From an uncultured Allobosea sp. (GTDB taxonomy: Bacteria; Pseudomonadota; Alphaproteobacteria; Rhizobiales; Beijerinckiaceae), in assembly GCF_945957345.1 (NCBI RefSeq), contig NZ_CAMFKW010000009.1, positions 1 to 64,000 on the forward strand: 64,000 nt of DNA, written 5' to 3'. Shown piece after piece: positions 28,342 through 37,921 of the stretch (its first letter is position 1; every line of letters starts with the position of its first letter). The notes beneath the pieces were generated by a model. It saw only the letters and a list, made by a program, of their open reading frames with translations. It did no database searches and was not told the origin of the DNA. The position numbers were made by a program, and so were the translations under genes.

Positions 28342-29044
28342 GCTCGACATCCGCAACCTCAGCGCCGGCTACGGCCAGACCCATGTGCTGGAAGATGTCT
28401 CGTTTTCCGTGCCGGCGGGCGGGCGCCTCTCGATCCTCGGCCGCAACGGCATGGGCAAGACCACGCTGATGGCGAGCCTGATGGGGCTGACCCGCCGCTA
28501 TGCCGGCAGCATCAGCCTCGGCGGGCAGGATGTCACCGCGCTCGGCACGGCAGCCCGCGCCCATGGCGGTATCGGCCTCGTCCCGCAGACCCGCGAGATT
28601 TTCAAAGGCCTGACGGTGGAGGAAAACCTCTTCGCCGGATTGAAGGGCCAGCCGCGCAGCGCGATCGAAGAGGCTTATGCGCTCTTCCCCCGCCTCGGCG
28701 AGCGCCGCCGCAATCTCGGCTCGCAGCTCTCCGGCGGCGAGCAGCAGATGCTGGCGACCGCGCGCACCATCCTCGGTCAGCCTTCCGTGCTGCTATTGGA
28801 CGAGCCGCTGGAAGGCCTCGCACCGGTGATCTGCGACATGCTGATGGAGGCTTTCGGCCGCCTCGCCGCAAGCGGCGCGATGACGATCCTCTTCGTCGAG
28901 CAGCGCCTGGAAAGCGCACTCTCCTTCGCCGACGATGTCATCATCCTCGAACGCGGTCGGATCGTCTGGTCAGGCAAGCCCGACGCGTTGCGCACTGACG
29001 CGGACGTGCTCGAACGCTATATCGGCGTCGGCGGGCTACACTGA
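28328..29044 (+). CDS. livF: Branched-chain-type ABC transporter ATP-binding protein (LivF family)
   Basis: 238 residues from the ATG that has GGAAG about eight bases upstream; the ATG two codons earlier is less well spaced. It overlaps livG by 14 bases. Walker A LGRNGMGKTTLM near 37-48, QTREIFKGLTVEENL, signature LSGGEQQMLATARTIL, Walker B VLLLDEPLEGLAP, switch VEQRLESAL (His replaced by Arg, as in many LivF proteins). Last gene of the importer. Confidence 0.92.
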   Translation: MPAAELDIRNLSAGYGQTHVLEDVSFSVPAGGRLSILGRNGMGKTTLMASLMGLTRRYAGSISLGGQDVTALGTAARAHGGIGLVPQTREIFKGLTVEENLFAGLKGQPRSAIEEAYALFPRLGERRRNLGSQLSGGEQQMLATARTILGQPSVLLLDEPLEGLAPVICDMLMEAFGRLAASGAMTILFVEQRLESALSFADDVIILERGRIVWSGKPDALRTDADVLERYIGVGGLH

Positions 29045-29065
29045 GCCGCCGACGCCGGCATTATC

Positions 29066-30031
29066 TCACACCACCAGATCGAGCGGCGGCACCGGCTCGC
29101 CGCGCGAGACATGCTGCATATTCGCGAACATGCGCTTCACCACCGGCGCGAAATTATCGGCCGCCATCGCGGCGAGATGCGGCGTCGTCACGAGGTTGTC
29201 GAGGGTGAGCAACTGGCTGTCGGCCGGCAGCGGCTCGATCTCGTAGACATCCATCGCCGCGCCCGCGATCTCCTTCGCCCGGAGCGCAGTGACGAGATCG
29301 GCTTCGTTGACGACGCCGCCACGCGCGCAATTGATCAGCACCGCCGTCTTCTTCATCTTCCTGAGCGCCGCAAGGTCGATCAGATCCTTGGTCTCGGGCG
29401 TCAGCGGGCAATGCAGCGAGACGACGTCGGCCTGGGTCAGGATCTCCTCGATCGAGGCATGCTTCACCCCCAGCGCCGCCTCCTCGGCAGCATCGAGTTG
29501 CGTGCGCTTGCTATAGAGGATCGTGCAGCCGAAGCCTTTCAGCAGCTTGGCGACATTCTTGCCGATCGCGCCGAAACCGACGATGCCGACCGTCTTGCCG
29601 GAAAGCGTATAGGTATCGCCGGGGAGCTTGCCGGTCGCCCAGTGTCCCTTCTTCAACTCGGCATTGCCAAAGGCGATGTAGCGCATCGTCGAGATCATCA
29701 GACCAACAGCGAATTCGGAGACGGCGCCCGCATTGGAGCCGGTCGTGCGCGCCACCTTGATGCCGAGCTCCTTCGCCGTCTCGATATCGATATTGTCGTA
29801 GCCGACGCCCCATTTATGCAGGAGCTTCAGCTTCTTCGCGGCGCGCAGCACGTCGCCGGAAACGCCGACCTGGCCGGAGATCGCATAATCGGCCTCGGCG
29901 ATGATCTCCTTCATGTGCTCGTCGCCGCGGGCGGTGCCATGGGTCAGCACGAAGCCCTCAGGCAGGAATGCGCGCAAGCGGTCGGCCCGCTCGGGCGTGG
30001 TCATGTCGAGGAGGCAGATGGTCTCGGGCAT
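29066..30031 (-). CDS. NAD-dependent 2-hydroxyacid dehydrogenase
   Basis: 321 residues, D-isomer-specific 2-hydroxyacid dehydrogenase family. NAD motif VGFGAIGKNVAKLL (about 150-163) followed by an acidic/basic cofactor region YSKRTQ, catalytic Arg in INCARGGVVNE, Glu in VYEIEPLP and His in VTTPHLAAM. It resembles phosphoglycerate or hydroxypyruvate/glyoxylate reductases and would reduce or oxidise a small 2-keto/2-hydroxy acid. As the last gene of an eleven-gene minus-strand run it probably handles a product of that pathway. The exact substrate is not readable. Confidence 0.87.
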   Translation of the reverse strand: MPETICLLDMTTPERADRLRAFLPEGFVLTHGTARGDEHMKEIIAEADYAISGQVGVSGDVLRAAKKLKLLHKWGVGYDNIDIETAKELGIKVARTTGSNAGAVSEFAVGLMISTMRYIAFGNAELKKGHWATGKLPGDTYTLSGKTVGIVGFGAIGKNVAKLLKGFGCTILYSKRTQLDAAEEAALGVKHASIEEILTQADVVSLHCPLTPETKDLIDLAALRKMKKTAVLINCARGGVVNEADLVTALRAKEIAGAAMDVYEIEPLPADSQLLTLDNLVTTPHLAAMAADNFAPVVKRMFANMQHVSRGEPVPPLDLVV

Positions 30032-30057
30032 GGGATGGTCCAGTCGAAAAGATCGGG

Positions 30058-31734
30058 TCAGATGGTGAAGCGGGCACCGGCGCGGGCGAGCCCGCCGGAG
30101 ATGGCGACGGGCGTGCCGTCGGCGCGCCAGCAGGCGGCGCCGGTCAAGGTCCCGTCCGGGTTGAAGGCGATGGCGTTCATGCCGCCGGCGACGCGGGGCG
30201 AGCGCACCACCTTGTGGCCGCGCGCGATCAGCGCCTGCGCCACGGACTCGGGAATCGCTTCCTCGAGTTCGAGCACGCCCCCCTCGGTCCAGACGCGCGG
30301 CGCCTCGACGGCTTCCTGCAGGCTCATGCGATGGTCGATCAGGTTGACGATCGCCTGCAGGGCCGAGGGGAAAATGCGCAAGGCACCAGGCAGGCCGAGC
30401 GCGAAGGCGAGCCGGCCGTCCTTTACCGCCATCATCGGCGCCATTGAGGTAAAGACCCGCTTGCCCGGCGCGATCGAGAGCGCGCGGCCGGGATGCGGAT
30501 CGAAATTGAACATGTAGTTGTTGGCGATCATCCCGGTGCCGGGAATCTGCACGCAGGCGCCGAACAGCCCGTTGATCGTCTGCGTCGCGCTGACGACATT
30601 GCCCATGGCGTCCGCGACGGTGACATGGGTCGTATCGGCGGATTCGCCGCCGGAAAGGCCGGCCGTCCAGCTCTTCGCCTGCTCCATCGCGATCAGGGCG
30701 CGGCGCTCATCGGCATAGGCCTTGTCGATCAGCTTCGCGACCGGGACCTTGACGAAGGCTGGATCGGCGGTCGCCACCGCGCGGTCGGCGAAGGCGATCT
30801 TCAGCGCTTCGGCGAGCAGATGCACGGCATCGGTCGAACCGAAGCCGAGCGCGCCGATATCGTAGCCTTCGAGAATATTGAGCATCTGCGTGATGTGCAC
30901 GCCGGATGACGAGGGCGGCGGCGGGCCGATGATCTCGTAGCCGCGATAGGAGCCGCGGATCGGCTCGCGCAACTCGATACGGTAATTGGCGAGATCGGCC
31001 TGATCGATCAGGCCGCCATTTTTCGCCATGTAGTCGGTCAGCGCCCGCCCGAGCTTCCCGCCATAGAGCGCCTCAGGCCCTTCTGCCGCGATCAGCTTCA
31101 GGCTCGCAGCGTAATCAGACTGCACGAGCCGCATGCCCGGCTGCAGCGGCTGCCCGCCCGGCAGCAGCATCGCGGCGAGGCCGGGATCACGGGCGAGATC
31201 ACTGGCGTTGTCGGTGATGCAGTTCGAGAGATAGGGCGTGACGACGAAACCGCGCTCCGCCAACCCGATCGCCGGCTGGAGGACATCGGCCAGCGGCAGC
31301 GTGCCGAAGCGGGCGAGCGCCTCGCACCAACCTTTCAGCGCACCGGGAACCGCGACCGCCTTGGCGCCGACCACGTTCTCGCGGTCACGCGTGTCGCGCT
31401 GCTTGCCGATCTCGTCGGACAGGCACTCGTACATGTCGGCCGTCGCTTGGCCCGGCGCAGTCGAGAGATTGTCGATCACGACATGACGCCCGTCGGCGAG
31501 CCGAATATGGCTCAGGCCCCCGCCGAGGATGCCGACCATCATCGGCTCGGCCACCGTCAGCGCGAAGAGCGAGGCGACCGCCGCGTCGATGGCGTTGCCG
31601 CCGGCGAGCAGCATCTGCGCCCCCGCCGCCGAGGCGAGCGGGTGATTGGTGACGACCATGCCGCGCGAGCCGGTCGCCGGCTTCTTCTCGCAGGTGAAGT
31701 CGGCGACGCGCGGGACGGAGACAGAAGCGTTCAT
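30058..31734 (-). CDS. ggt: Gamma-glutamyltransferase family protein
   Basis: 558 residues from an ATG preceded by GAAGAGG. No signal peptide is obvious, although most GGTs are exported. Large-subunit start RGMVVTNHPLASAAGAQMLL, QQGGNAIDAA-like block (LAGGNAIDAA near 44-53) and the autocleavage site with nucleophile Thr368 in ADTTHVTVAD. The NNYMFNFDPHPG and TSMAPMM blocks follow in the small subunit. The family cleaves gamma-glutamyl bonds (glutathione and related compounds). Cytosolic location plus linked importers suggests intracellular breakdown of an imported gamma-glutamyl compound. Confidence 0.88.
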   Translation of the reverse strand: MNASVSVPRVADFTCEKKPATGSRGMVVTNHPLASAAGAQMLLAGGNAIDAAVASLFALTVAEPMMVGILGGGLSHIRLADGRHVVIDNLSTAPGQATADMYECLSDEIGKQRDTRDRENVVGAKAVAVPGALKGWCEALARFGTLPLADVLQPAIGLAERGFVVTPYLSNCITDNASDLARDPGLAAMLLPGGQPLQPGMRLVQSDYAASLKLIAAEGPEALYGGKLGRALTDYMAKNGGLIDQADLANYRIELREPIRGSYRGYEIIGPPPPSSSGVHITQMLNILEGYDIGALGFGSTDAVHLLAEALKIAFADRAVATADPAFVKVPVAKLIDKAYADERRALIAMEQAKSWTAGLSGGESADTTHVTVADAMGNVVSATQTINGLFGACVQIPGTGMIANNYMFNFDPHPGRALSIAPGKRVFTSMAPMMAVKDGRLAFALGLPGALRIFPSALQAIVNLIDHRMSLQEAVEAPRVWTEGGVLELEEAIPESVAQALIARGHKVVRSPRVAGGMNAIAFNPDGTLTGAACWRADGTPVAISGGLARAGARFTI

Positions 31735-31744
31735 GGCGGCCTCT

Positions 31745-32425
31745 TCAGGCCTTCGTCGCCGCGATGGCGTCAAGCACCATCTTGGTCGCGCCTGAGATGT
31801 CACCGAGCTTCTCGCCCAGCTTGACGCGGTTCTGCGTCTTCTCGCCGCGCTCCTGCCGGGCGATGGCGGCGTCCGCGATGGCCTCGGCCTCCGCGCGCGG
31901 TAGCACCAGCACGCCGGATTCATCGGCGAGAATGACGTCGCCGGCCTTGACCGGGACATTGCCGCAGGAGATCGGCAGGTTGAGCGTGCCGCCGAGATTG
32001 TAGAGTCGCGTGGTGATCGGCGACATGCCGCGGCACCACATCGGGAAGTCGGAATCCTCGATCTCCGCGAGATCGGTGCAGGGCCCGTCGACGATGCCGC
32101 CGACCGCGCCGGCCGCCTTCGCCGCCACGGTGACGCCGCCGCCCCAGCAGGCATGCTTGTCGTCGCCGAGCCGATCGACGACGAGGATATCGCCGGGACG
32201 CAACAGGCCCAGCGTATGGTGCAACAGGGTCGAATCCTGGCCGGGGATCGCCAGCGTCACCGCCGCCGCCGCGATACGCTTGCCGCGCAGCAGCGGCTGG
32301 ATGCCGCGATCCATGAAGCCCCAGTGCTGGGAATGGCCGATGGTCGCTGTCTCGACCTTCTGCAGCTTCTCGACCAGCGCAGCCGGTAGCTGCTCGGGCA
32401 TGGCTTCGATGCGATAATCGGGCAT
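31745..32425 (-). CDS. RraA-like / 4-hydroxy-4-methyl-2-oxoglutarate aldolase family protein
   Basis: 226 residues, AGGAGAG before the ATG. The RraA fold is recognisable from PGDILVVDRLGDDKHACWGG, AGAVGGIVDGPCTDLAEIED and AGDVILADESGVLVLPRAEA. The Gly-rich and GxxxDxxD residues that bind divalent metal and substrate in the aldolase members (GGIVDGPCTD with a following Asp/Glu) are largely kept. Members either cleave 4-hydroxy-4-methyl-2-oxoglutarate or oxaloacetate, or bind RNase E; catabolic context favours an enzyme. It lies between ggt and an ABC importer. Confidence 0.8.
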   Translation of the reverse strand: MPDYRIEAMPEQLPAALVEKLQKVETATIGHSQHWGFMDRGIQPLLRGKRIAAAAVTLAIPGQDSTLLHHTLGLLRPGDILVVDRLGDDKHACWGGGVTVAAKAAGAVGGIVDGPCTDLAEIEDSDFPMWCRGMSPITTRLYNLGGTLNLPISCGNVPVKAGDVILADESGVLVLPRAEAEAIADAAIARQERGEKTQNRVKLGEKLGDISGATKMVLDAIAATKA

Positions 32426-32434
32426 GTTTCTCTC

Positions 32435-33223
32435 CTACTTTCCAACAGCACGGGCGACGCCGACAAGGCGTTCGACCACGAGAACGACGGCGAGCGTGGC
32501 GACGATGAGCACCACGGACAGGGCCGCGATGAGCGGATCGGTACGTCCCTCGACATAGCGCACCATTTCGACCGGCAGGGTCGAAGCGCGCGGGCCGGCG
32601 ATGAACAGCGAGATGACCGTCTCGTCGAAGGAGAGCAGGAAGGATAGGCAGGCGCAGGCGATCAGGCCCGGCGTCGCCAAAGGCAGCGTCACCCGCCGCA
32701 CAACGCGCCAGGGCGTGGCGCCGAGCGTGGCTGCGGCCGCCTCGATATCGTCAGGCAGGTTGGCCAGCGCCGTCGCCATCATCCGGATCACGAAGGGCAC
32801 GGTCACCGTCATATGGCCGAGCACCAGGCCCGGCAGCGTCGCCGTCAGCTTCAAGGGCGAGAAGAACAGCAGCAGCGCGAGGCCGGTGATCAGAGTCGGC
32901 AGCAGGAGGGGCGCCAGAAAGAAACTGGTCAGCGCCGCCTTGCCGGCGAAGCGCCCCTTCGCCAAGGCGAGTGCGGCGGGCACGCCGACCGTGAGCGACA
33001 GCAGCGTCACCACCGCCGCGACCTGCACGCTGAGCCAGAGCGCCGCCAGCAACGGCCCGTTGCCGGCGAGCTGCTGGAACCACCGCAGCGAATAGCCCGA
33101 AGGCGGAAACAGGATGAAGTTGTCCGCCGAGAAGGACAGCATGACCACGACGACGATCGGCGCCAGGATCATCGCATAAACCAGCGCCGCGAAGCTGGAG
33201 AGAACGCGCCCCGCCCCGGTCAT
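32435..33223 (-). CDS. Polyamine-type ABC transporter permease (PotC family)
   Basis: 262 residues starting at the ATG that overlaps the previous permease stop. Six membrane helices; first at about 10-32. The FSADNFILFPPSGYSLRWFQ periplasmic segment is the PotC hallmark, and the EAA loop is DDIEAAAATLGATPWRVVRR near 158-177. It pairs with the PotB-type subunit. The substrate could be a polyamine, an iron chelate or another organic cation. Confidence 0.88.
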   Translation of the reverse strand: MTGAGRVLSSFAALVYAMILAPIVVVVMLSFSADNFILFPPSGYSLRWFQQLAGNGPLLAALWLSVQVAAVVTLLSLTVGVPAALALAKGRFAGKAALTSFFLAPLLLPTLITGLALLLFFSPLKLTATLPGLVLGHMTVTVPFVIRMMATALANLPDDIEAAAATLGATPWRVVRRVTLPLATPGLIACACLSFLLSFDETVISLFIAGPRASTLPVEMVRYVEGRTDPLIAALSVVLIVATLAVVLVVERLVGVARAVGK

Positions 33224-34062
33224 CGCTGCAGCCTCCACGCCACCAGATTGGAGACCACGAGCAGGGCGAGCAGCAGGACGAGCGTGTAGATCGCCAGCAC
33301 CGCCGCGACCGGCCAATTGGTATTGGTCGTCGCCTGCTCGAAAATCTCCGTCGCCAGCACGAAAACGCGCCCGCCACCCAGCAGCTTGGGCGTGATATAG
33401 GCCGACATCGACAGCACGAAGCCGAGACCCGCCGCCAGAGCAATCGCCGGCAGGCTGAGCGGCAAGGTCACACGCCGGAAAGTGCGGAACGGCGAGGCAC
33501 CGAGCGAACGCGAAGCCTCCTCCAGCGTGCGGTCGAGCCGGCCGAAGCCGGCGAGCAGCGCCAGGATCATGTAGGGCATGATGCTCTCGGCGAGGCCGAT
33601 GGTGACGCCGGTCCAGTTGAAGACGAGCTTCAACGGCGTCGAGATCAAGCCGAGCGATTGCAGCGTCGTATTGACGAGCCCGCGATCACCCAGAATGGCG
33701 AGCCAGCCGAAGACTCGCACCACGCCGGAAACCAGCATCGGCAGGATTGCGACCACCGCGAGCAGGCCGCGGAAGCGTGAATCGGTTCGGAACAGGAAAA
33801 GCGAGACGGGATAGGCAAGGCAGAGCGCGACCAGCGTCGCCACAGCCGAAAGCCAGAGCGAGTTCAGCGTCAATTCGAAGGTGAAGCTGTCATGGAAGGT
33901 GGCGCGCCAGGTCTCCAGCGACCAGGCCTCGACCATCGCGCCGGTCGGCCCGACCTCGTTGAACGCATTGCGGAACAACCCCAGCGACGGCCAGACATAG
34001 ACGACGAGCAGGAACAGCGTCGCCGGGATCAACAGCAGCGGCAGGCGGCGGGAGACGGTCAT
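33220..34062 (-). CDS. Polyamine-type ABC transporter permease (PotB family)
   Basis: 280 residues. First helix LLLIPATLFLLVVYVWPSLG (9-28), RFRGLLAVVAILPMLVSGVV in the middle, EAA loop TLEEASRSLGASPFRTFRRV near 180-199. It forms a heterodimer with the PotC-type subunit. Overlaps both neighbours by four bases. Confidence 0.88.
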   Translation of the reverse strand: MTVSRRLPLLLIPATLFLLVVYVWPSLGLFRNAFNEVGPTGAMVEAWSLETWRATFHDSFTFELTLNSLWLSAVATLVALCLAYPVSLFLFRTDSRFRGLLAVVAILPMLVSGVVRVFGWLAILGDRGLVNTTLQSLGLISTPLKLVFNWTGVTIGLAESIMPYMILALLAGFGRLDRTLEEASRSLGASPFRTFRRVTLPLSLPAIALAAGLGFVLSMSAYITPKLLGGGRVFVLATEIFEQATTNTNWPVAAVLAIYTLVLLLALLVVSNLVAWRLQR

Positions 34063-35108
34063 GACGCGTCGCGCGCGAAGACGCGGCTCTCGGACCGCGG
34101 CCAGACGACTGCGACCTCGGTCCCCTCGGCCGGCGCAGCCGAGCCCGAAGGCATTTCGACCGTGAGCTGGCCCCCAGTGCCTTCCACCAGCACCTCGACA
34201 TGGTCGCCGACGAAGACGCTGCGCAGCACGCGACCGGTCAAACGCGCCGTGTCGCCGCCGGCCGGTTCGGAGACCGGCACGATCCGCATGCGCTGCGGCC
34301 GGACAAAGAGATCGGCATTGTCGGCCGCTTCCACCGGCATCGCCTGCCCCCAGACGGTCGCTCGGCCCTGCCCGTCGCGCGCCAGCGGCAGCACATTGGC
34401 GCGGCCGACGAACTCGGCGACGAAGCGCGTCGCCGGCCGGTCATAGATATCCTCGGCACTGCCGATCTGGGCAATGCGGCCGCGATGCATCACCGCGATC
34501 CGGTCGCACATCGTCAGCGCCTCGACCTGATCGTGGGTGACGAAGAGCGTGGTGATCCCAAGCGTGCGCTGGATCGAGCGGATCTCGTGACGCATCGCGT
34601 CGCGCAGCTTGGCGTCGAGATTGGACAGGGATTCGTCGAGCAGCAGCACGGAAGGCTGGATCACCAGGGCTCGCGCCAGTGCAACGCGCTGCTGCTGGCC
34701 GCCGGAGAGCTCCTTCGGGCGGCGCTGCTCCAGGCCGCTGAGCCGGACCAGTGCCAGTCCCTCCTGAACGCGTTTTTCGATCTCGGCGCGGGAGACGCCG
34801 CGTTCCTCCAGGCCGAAGGCGATATTGCGGCCGACGGAGAGATGCGGGAACAGCGCATAGGACTGGAAGACATAGCCCATATTGCGCTTATGGGCCGGCA
34901 GCCGCGTGATCTCGCTGCCGTCGAGCGTCATCGTGCCGTGGTTCGGTTCGATCAGTCCGGCGAGCATCCGCAAGGTCGTGGTCTTGCCGCAGCCGGAGGG
35001 GCCGAGCAGGGCGACGGCCTCGCCCTGCTCCACCGAGAGCGAGACGTCGTCGACCGCGATCGAGTTGCCGTAGCGCTTCTGCAGCCCGGCGAGTTCGAGA
35101 TAGCTCAT
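34059..35108 (-). CDS. Polyamine-type ABC transporter ATP-binding protein (PotA family)
   Basis: 349 residues. Walker A LLGPSGCGKTTTLR near 33-46, Q-loop YVFQSYALFPHLSV, signature LSGGQQQRVALARAL, Walker B LLLDESLSNLD (Ser in place of the common Pro), His-loop THDQVEALTM. The C-terminal third is a TOBE-type regulatory domain. It energises the PotB/PotC-type channel; it has its own complete importer, unlike the second transporter of this operon. Confidence 0.9.
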   Translation of the reverse strand: MSYLELAGLQKRYGNSIAVDDVSLSVEQGEAVALLGPSGCGKTTTLRMLAGLIEPNHGTMTLDGSEITRLPAHKRNMGYVFQSYALFPHLSVGRNIAFGLEERGVSRAEIEKRVQEGLALVRLSGLEQRRPKELSGGQQQRVALARALVIQPSVLLLDESLSNLDAKLRDAMRHEIRSIQRTLGITTLFVTHDQVEALTMCDRIAVMHRGRIAQIGSAEDIYDRPATRFVAEFVGRANVLPLARDGQGRATVWGQAMPVEAADNADLFVRPQRMRIVPVSEPAGGDTARLTGRVLRSVFVGDHVEVLVEGTGGQLTVEMPSGSAAPAEGTEVAVVWPRSESRVFARDAS

Positions 35109-35118
35109 CGCCTGCCGC

Positions 35119-36174
35119 TCAGCGTGCCGCCGCGATGACCTCGCGCCGCCAGCGGTTGTTCCACTGGTCGCGCACCTTGAGAATCTCGTTCCAATCGACC
35201 GGGATCATCCGGGCGCGGTTCTCGGGCGAGGCGGCGGTGCGAGCCAGTGCTTTGGCGTCGATATCGGCCTTGCCGTTGGTCGGCGCATAGAACATCCGCT
35301 CGGTGAAGGCCTTCTGCGCGCCTTGCGACAGCGCATGCGCGACGAAGGCGGCGGCCGCGGCGCGGTTCTTCGAGCTGGCCGTCAGGTTGATCGTATTGAC
35401 CTGGAAGACCGAGCCTTCCGGCGGCAGCAACGCGTTGATCTTGCCGCCGGTCTGATCGGAATAGAGCTGCGCGCGGGCGTTCCAGCCAGTCGCGACCTTG
35501 GCCACGCCGTTCAGGATCAGCGAATAGCCGTCCGGATTGGGATCGAAGGTGTTAACGCCGGGGGCGAGCTCCTTCAGCTTCTTCATCGCTGCATCGATCG
35601 ACTTGCGGTAGTCGCCACCCGCCATCTTCTCGACCATGGCCGTCAGCGCAAGCCCCTGAATGTTCGGCGGCGCCGCGAGCGCGATCTGGCCCTTGAGATC
35701 CGGCCGCCAGAGATCTGCAAGCTTGGCGATCTGCGGCTGAAGCGCCGCATCCTGCACGATGACGAGATGGTCGAAGGTCACAGCCGGACCGAACTCGCCG
35801 CCGGCCGCGCGCGCCTCCGGCAGGAGTTCGTTCAGCACCGGGAACTCGGCCGGCGCCAGCTTCTCGAACAGACCCTCGAGATTACCGATGCTGGACGTCG
35901 TGACGTCCATGATCACGACATCGGTCTGCGGATCGGCCTTCTGCGCCCGGACCGATCCGACCATCTGGGCCGAGGTGCCGCCGGGCACGTAATTCACCTT
36001 GACGCCGGGATGCGCCTGCAGGAACGGCTCGATCACCGTCTTGGTATAGTTGTCCTGGAAGATGCCCGCATAGGACATCAACGTGATCTGCCCGGAGAGC
36101 GTCTGCGCCCGGAGGACGGCCGGCATCGCAATGGTCGCGAGGCCGGACTGGATAGCGAGGCGGCGGGTGAGCAT
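35119..36174 (-). CDS. Polyamine-type ABC transporter binding protein
   Basis: 351 residues with a short signal sequence (LTRRLAIQSGLATIAMPAVLRAQ). Family of spermidine/putrescine and related binding proteins: GQITLMSYAGIFQDNYTKTV, HPGVKVNYVPGG, DVVIMDVTTSS, LWRPDLKGQIALAAP. AGGAGAT precedes the ATG. A GC stem-loop sits just upstream in the transcript. Ligand unknown; linkage to ggt and a creatininase-family gene suggests a nitrogen-rich compound. Confidence 0.87.
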   Translation of the reverse strand: MLTRRLAIQSGLATIAMPAVLRAQTLSGQITLMSYAGIFQDNYTKTVIEPFLQAHPGVKVNYVPGGTSAQMVGSVRAQKADPQTDVVIMDVTTSSIGNLEGLFEKLAPAEFPVLNELLPEARAAGGEFGPAVTFDHLVIVQDAALQPQIAKLADLWRPDLKGQIALAAPPNIQGLALTAMVEKMAGGDYRKSIDAAMKKLKELAPGVNTFDPNPDGYSLILNGVAKVATGWNARAQLYSDQTGGKINALLPPEGSVFQVNTINLTASSKNRAAAAAFVAHALSQGAQKAFTERMFYAPTNGKADIDAKALARTAASPENRARMIPVDWNEILKVRDQWNNRWRREVIAAAR

Positions 36175-36194
36175 GGGAAATCTCCTGCTGTAGC

Positions 36195-36209
36195 GCCGCC
36201 TCGGGCGGC
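36195..36209 (-). promoter_or_regulatory. Short GC stem-loop upstream of the polyamine-type binding protein gene
   Basis: Perfect GCCGCC/GGCGGC stem with a 3-nt loop in the 54-bp gap between the creatininase-family gene and the binding-protein gene. It may protect the mRNA 5' end of the downstream segment. No T-run. Confidence 0.35.
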
Positions 36210-36228
36210 TAGCTAAAGGCCGATCGGC

Positions 36229-37053
36229 TCAGGCCGGGACTTTCGACGCGAAATGCGCGATGAAGCGAGCGCAGACATCCGTCAGCTTCTCCGCGAGCTG
36301 CACGCCGGTCTCGGCCGAGCAGAGCGTCGGATCGCCCTTGCCGACGCCGTCATGATAGACCTCGTCATATTCATGCGGCACCCCGATTTCGGCGCCGTCG
36401 AAGCTCGCGGTGCCCAGGCCCGTGAAGGGCAGGTCGAGGATCGGATCGCGCTTCATCGGCTTGCCGGCCGGGATGAGGTCCTTCCGGATCAGCTCGGGGA
36501 AGAGGTGCAGGCCGAGGCTGGTCAGCGGATCGGCGCCGTGGCCGGAGACCTTCGCCGACTTTTCGGCTCCGACGATGCCCGGCAGCATGCCGTAGGCGAT
36601 GCGCCAGAGATAGAGGCTCGGCAGCACGATGCGCTCGCGCTGGTAGAGCTCTCGCGCGACCTCCGCAATCGGGCCGACATTGCCACCATGGCCGTTGATG
36701 ACGATGATCCGGGTCAGGCCGTTGCGATGCAGCGAGTCGACCATCTCGGCGATCACCGCCGTCAGCGTGCCCTGCGAAATGGCGATGCCGCCGATCATCG
36801 GGCCGAACCAGTCGGCGCCGCCATAGGGCAGCACCGGCGCGACGAGCGTGCGCGTGCCGGCCTTGCTCGCCTGCAAGGCGGCGAGCTCGGCGATCTTCTC
36901 GGCCAGCAGGTAGTCGCCCATCGGCGCATGCGGGCCCTGGTCCTCATGGCTGCCCATCGGCAGCAGGATGACGGGATTGGACTTGAGCAGCTCGCGCGCC
37001 TCCCCGCCCGAGATGGTGCCCATATGGACGAGAGGATCGGTCTTGGTAGCCAT
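36229..37053 (-). CDS. Creatininase-family amidohydrolase
   Basis: 274 residues, AGGAAGG before the ATG. The family metal-binding sequence is clear: LPMGSHEDQGPHAPMGDYLL near 32-51 (Glu/His/Asp ligands), INGHGGNVG near 119-127 (His ligand) and a late Glu in SAETGVQLAE. Relatives open cyclic amides such as creatinine, or act on formamides and coenzyme precursors. It lies between two importer gene sets of one operon, so probably hydrolyses an imported nitrogen compound. The precise substrate is not deducible. Confidence 0.85.
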   Translation of the reverse strand: MATKTDPLVHMGTISGGEARELLKSNPVILLPMGSHEDQGPHAPMGDYLLAEKIAELAALQASKAGTRTLVAPVLPYGGADWFGPMIGGIAISQGTLTAVIAEMVDSLHRNGLTRIIVINGHGGNVGPIAEVARELYQRERIVLPSLYLWRIAYGMLPGIVGAEKSAKVSGHGADPLTSLGLHLFPELIRKDLIPAGKPMKRDPILDLPFTGLGTASFDGAEIGVPHEYDEVYHDGVGKGDPTLCSAETGVQLAEKLTDVCARFIAHFASKVPA

Positions 37054-37102
37054 GGCTTGGTCCTTCCTTGAGATCAGCTTTGCCTTGGGATCGGCTTGGT
37101 AT

Positions 37103-37921
37103 TCAGCGTTCGCTGGTGCGTGGGTCGAGGACGTCGCGCAGCGCGTCGCAGAGCAGGTTCATGGCGAGGATGGTGAGGGTCAGCACGGCGCAGGGCCAGA
37201 GCAGCAGCAGCGGCGCCTGCTCCATGGTCGAGCGCGCACCACGGATCATCAGCCCCCAGGACGGCGCCGGCGGCACGACACCGAGCCCCAGGAAGGACAG
37301 GCCGCTCTCGATCACCACGGCGGCGGCGACGGCGAGCGAGAACTGCACGAGCAGAGGCCCGGCGATATTGGGCAGCACGGTGCGGAACAGCAGATGCGAC
37401 TGCGTGGCGCCGAGCGCCCGCGTCGCCTCGACATAGTCGCGCCCCTTCACTGCCAGCACCTCGGCATAGGTCACCCGCGCGAAGCCGGGCACATAGAGCA
37501 CGGAGAGGACGAGGATCAGCGTCCCGGCACCGGGGCCGAGCAGCGTCACCACCAAGAGCGCCAGCAGCACCGGCGGGAAGCACATGATGATCTCGACGCT
37601 GCGCACCGTGAGGAAGGCGCCCCAGCTGCGCGCCCAGCCGCCGATCAGCCCGAGCGTGATGCCGACGAGTCCGGCGAACAATGCTGAGACGAAGGCGACG
37701 GAAAGGCTGGTGCGCGCGCCCCAGACCAGTCGCGACAGCACGTCACGACCGAACTCGTCGCGCCCGAGCCAGGAGCCCGGCATCGGCCCGGCGAGGCGCC
37801 GCGCCACATCCTGCCGGATCGGATCGGGCAAGGGTAGCAGCGGCGCCGCGATCGCGATCAGCAGGATCGCCGCGACCACGCTGCCGGGCAGGATGAGCTT
37901 CTTGATGCCGCGCCGCTTCAT
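37103..37921 (-). CDS. Dipeptide-type ABC transporter permease (DppC family), second set
   Basis: 272 residues. First helix LILPGSVVAAILLIAIAAPL (9-28), GRDEFGRDVLSRLVWGARTS after it and EAA loop DYVEATRALGATQSHLLFRT around 163-182. Normal DppC structure. It overlaps the DppB-type gene by four bases. No ATPase genes follow; the next gene is the creatininase-family one. Confidence 0.88.
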   Translation of the reverse strand: MKRRGIKKLILPGSVVAAILLIAIAAPLLPLPDPIRQDVARRLAGPMPGSWLGRDEFGRDVLSRLVWGARTSLSVAFVSALFAGLVGITLGLIGGWARSWGAFLTVRSVEIIMCFPPVLLALLVVTLLGPGAGTLILVLSVLYVPGFARVTYAEVLAVKGRDYVEATRALGATQSHLLFRTVLPNIAGPLLVQFSLAVAAAVVIESGLSFLGLGVVPPAPSWGLMIRGARSTMEQAPLLLLWPCAVLTLTILAMNLLCDALRDVLDPRTSER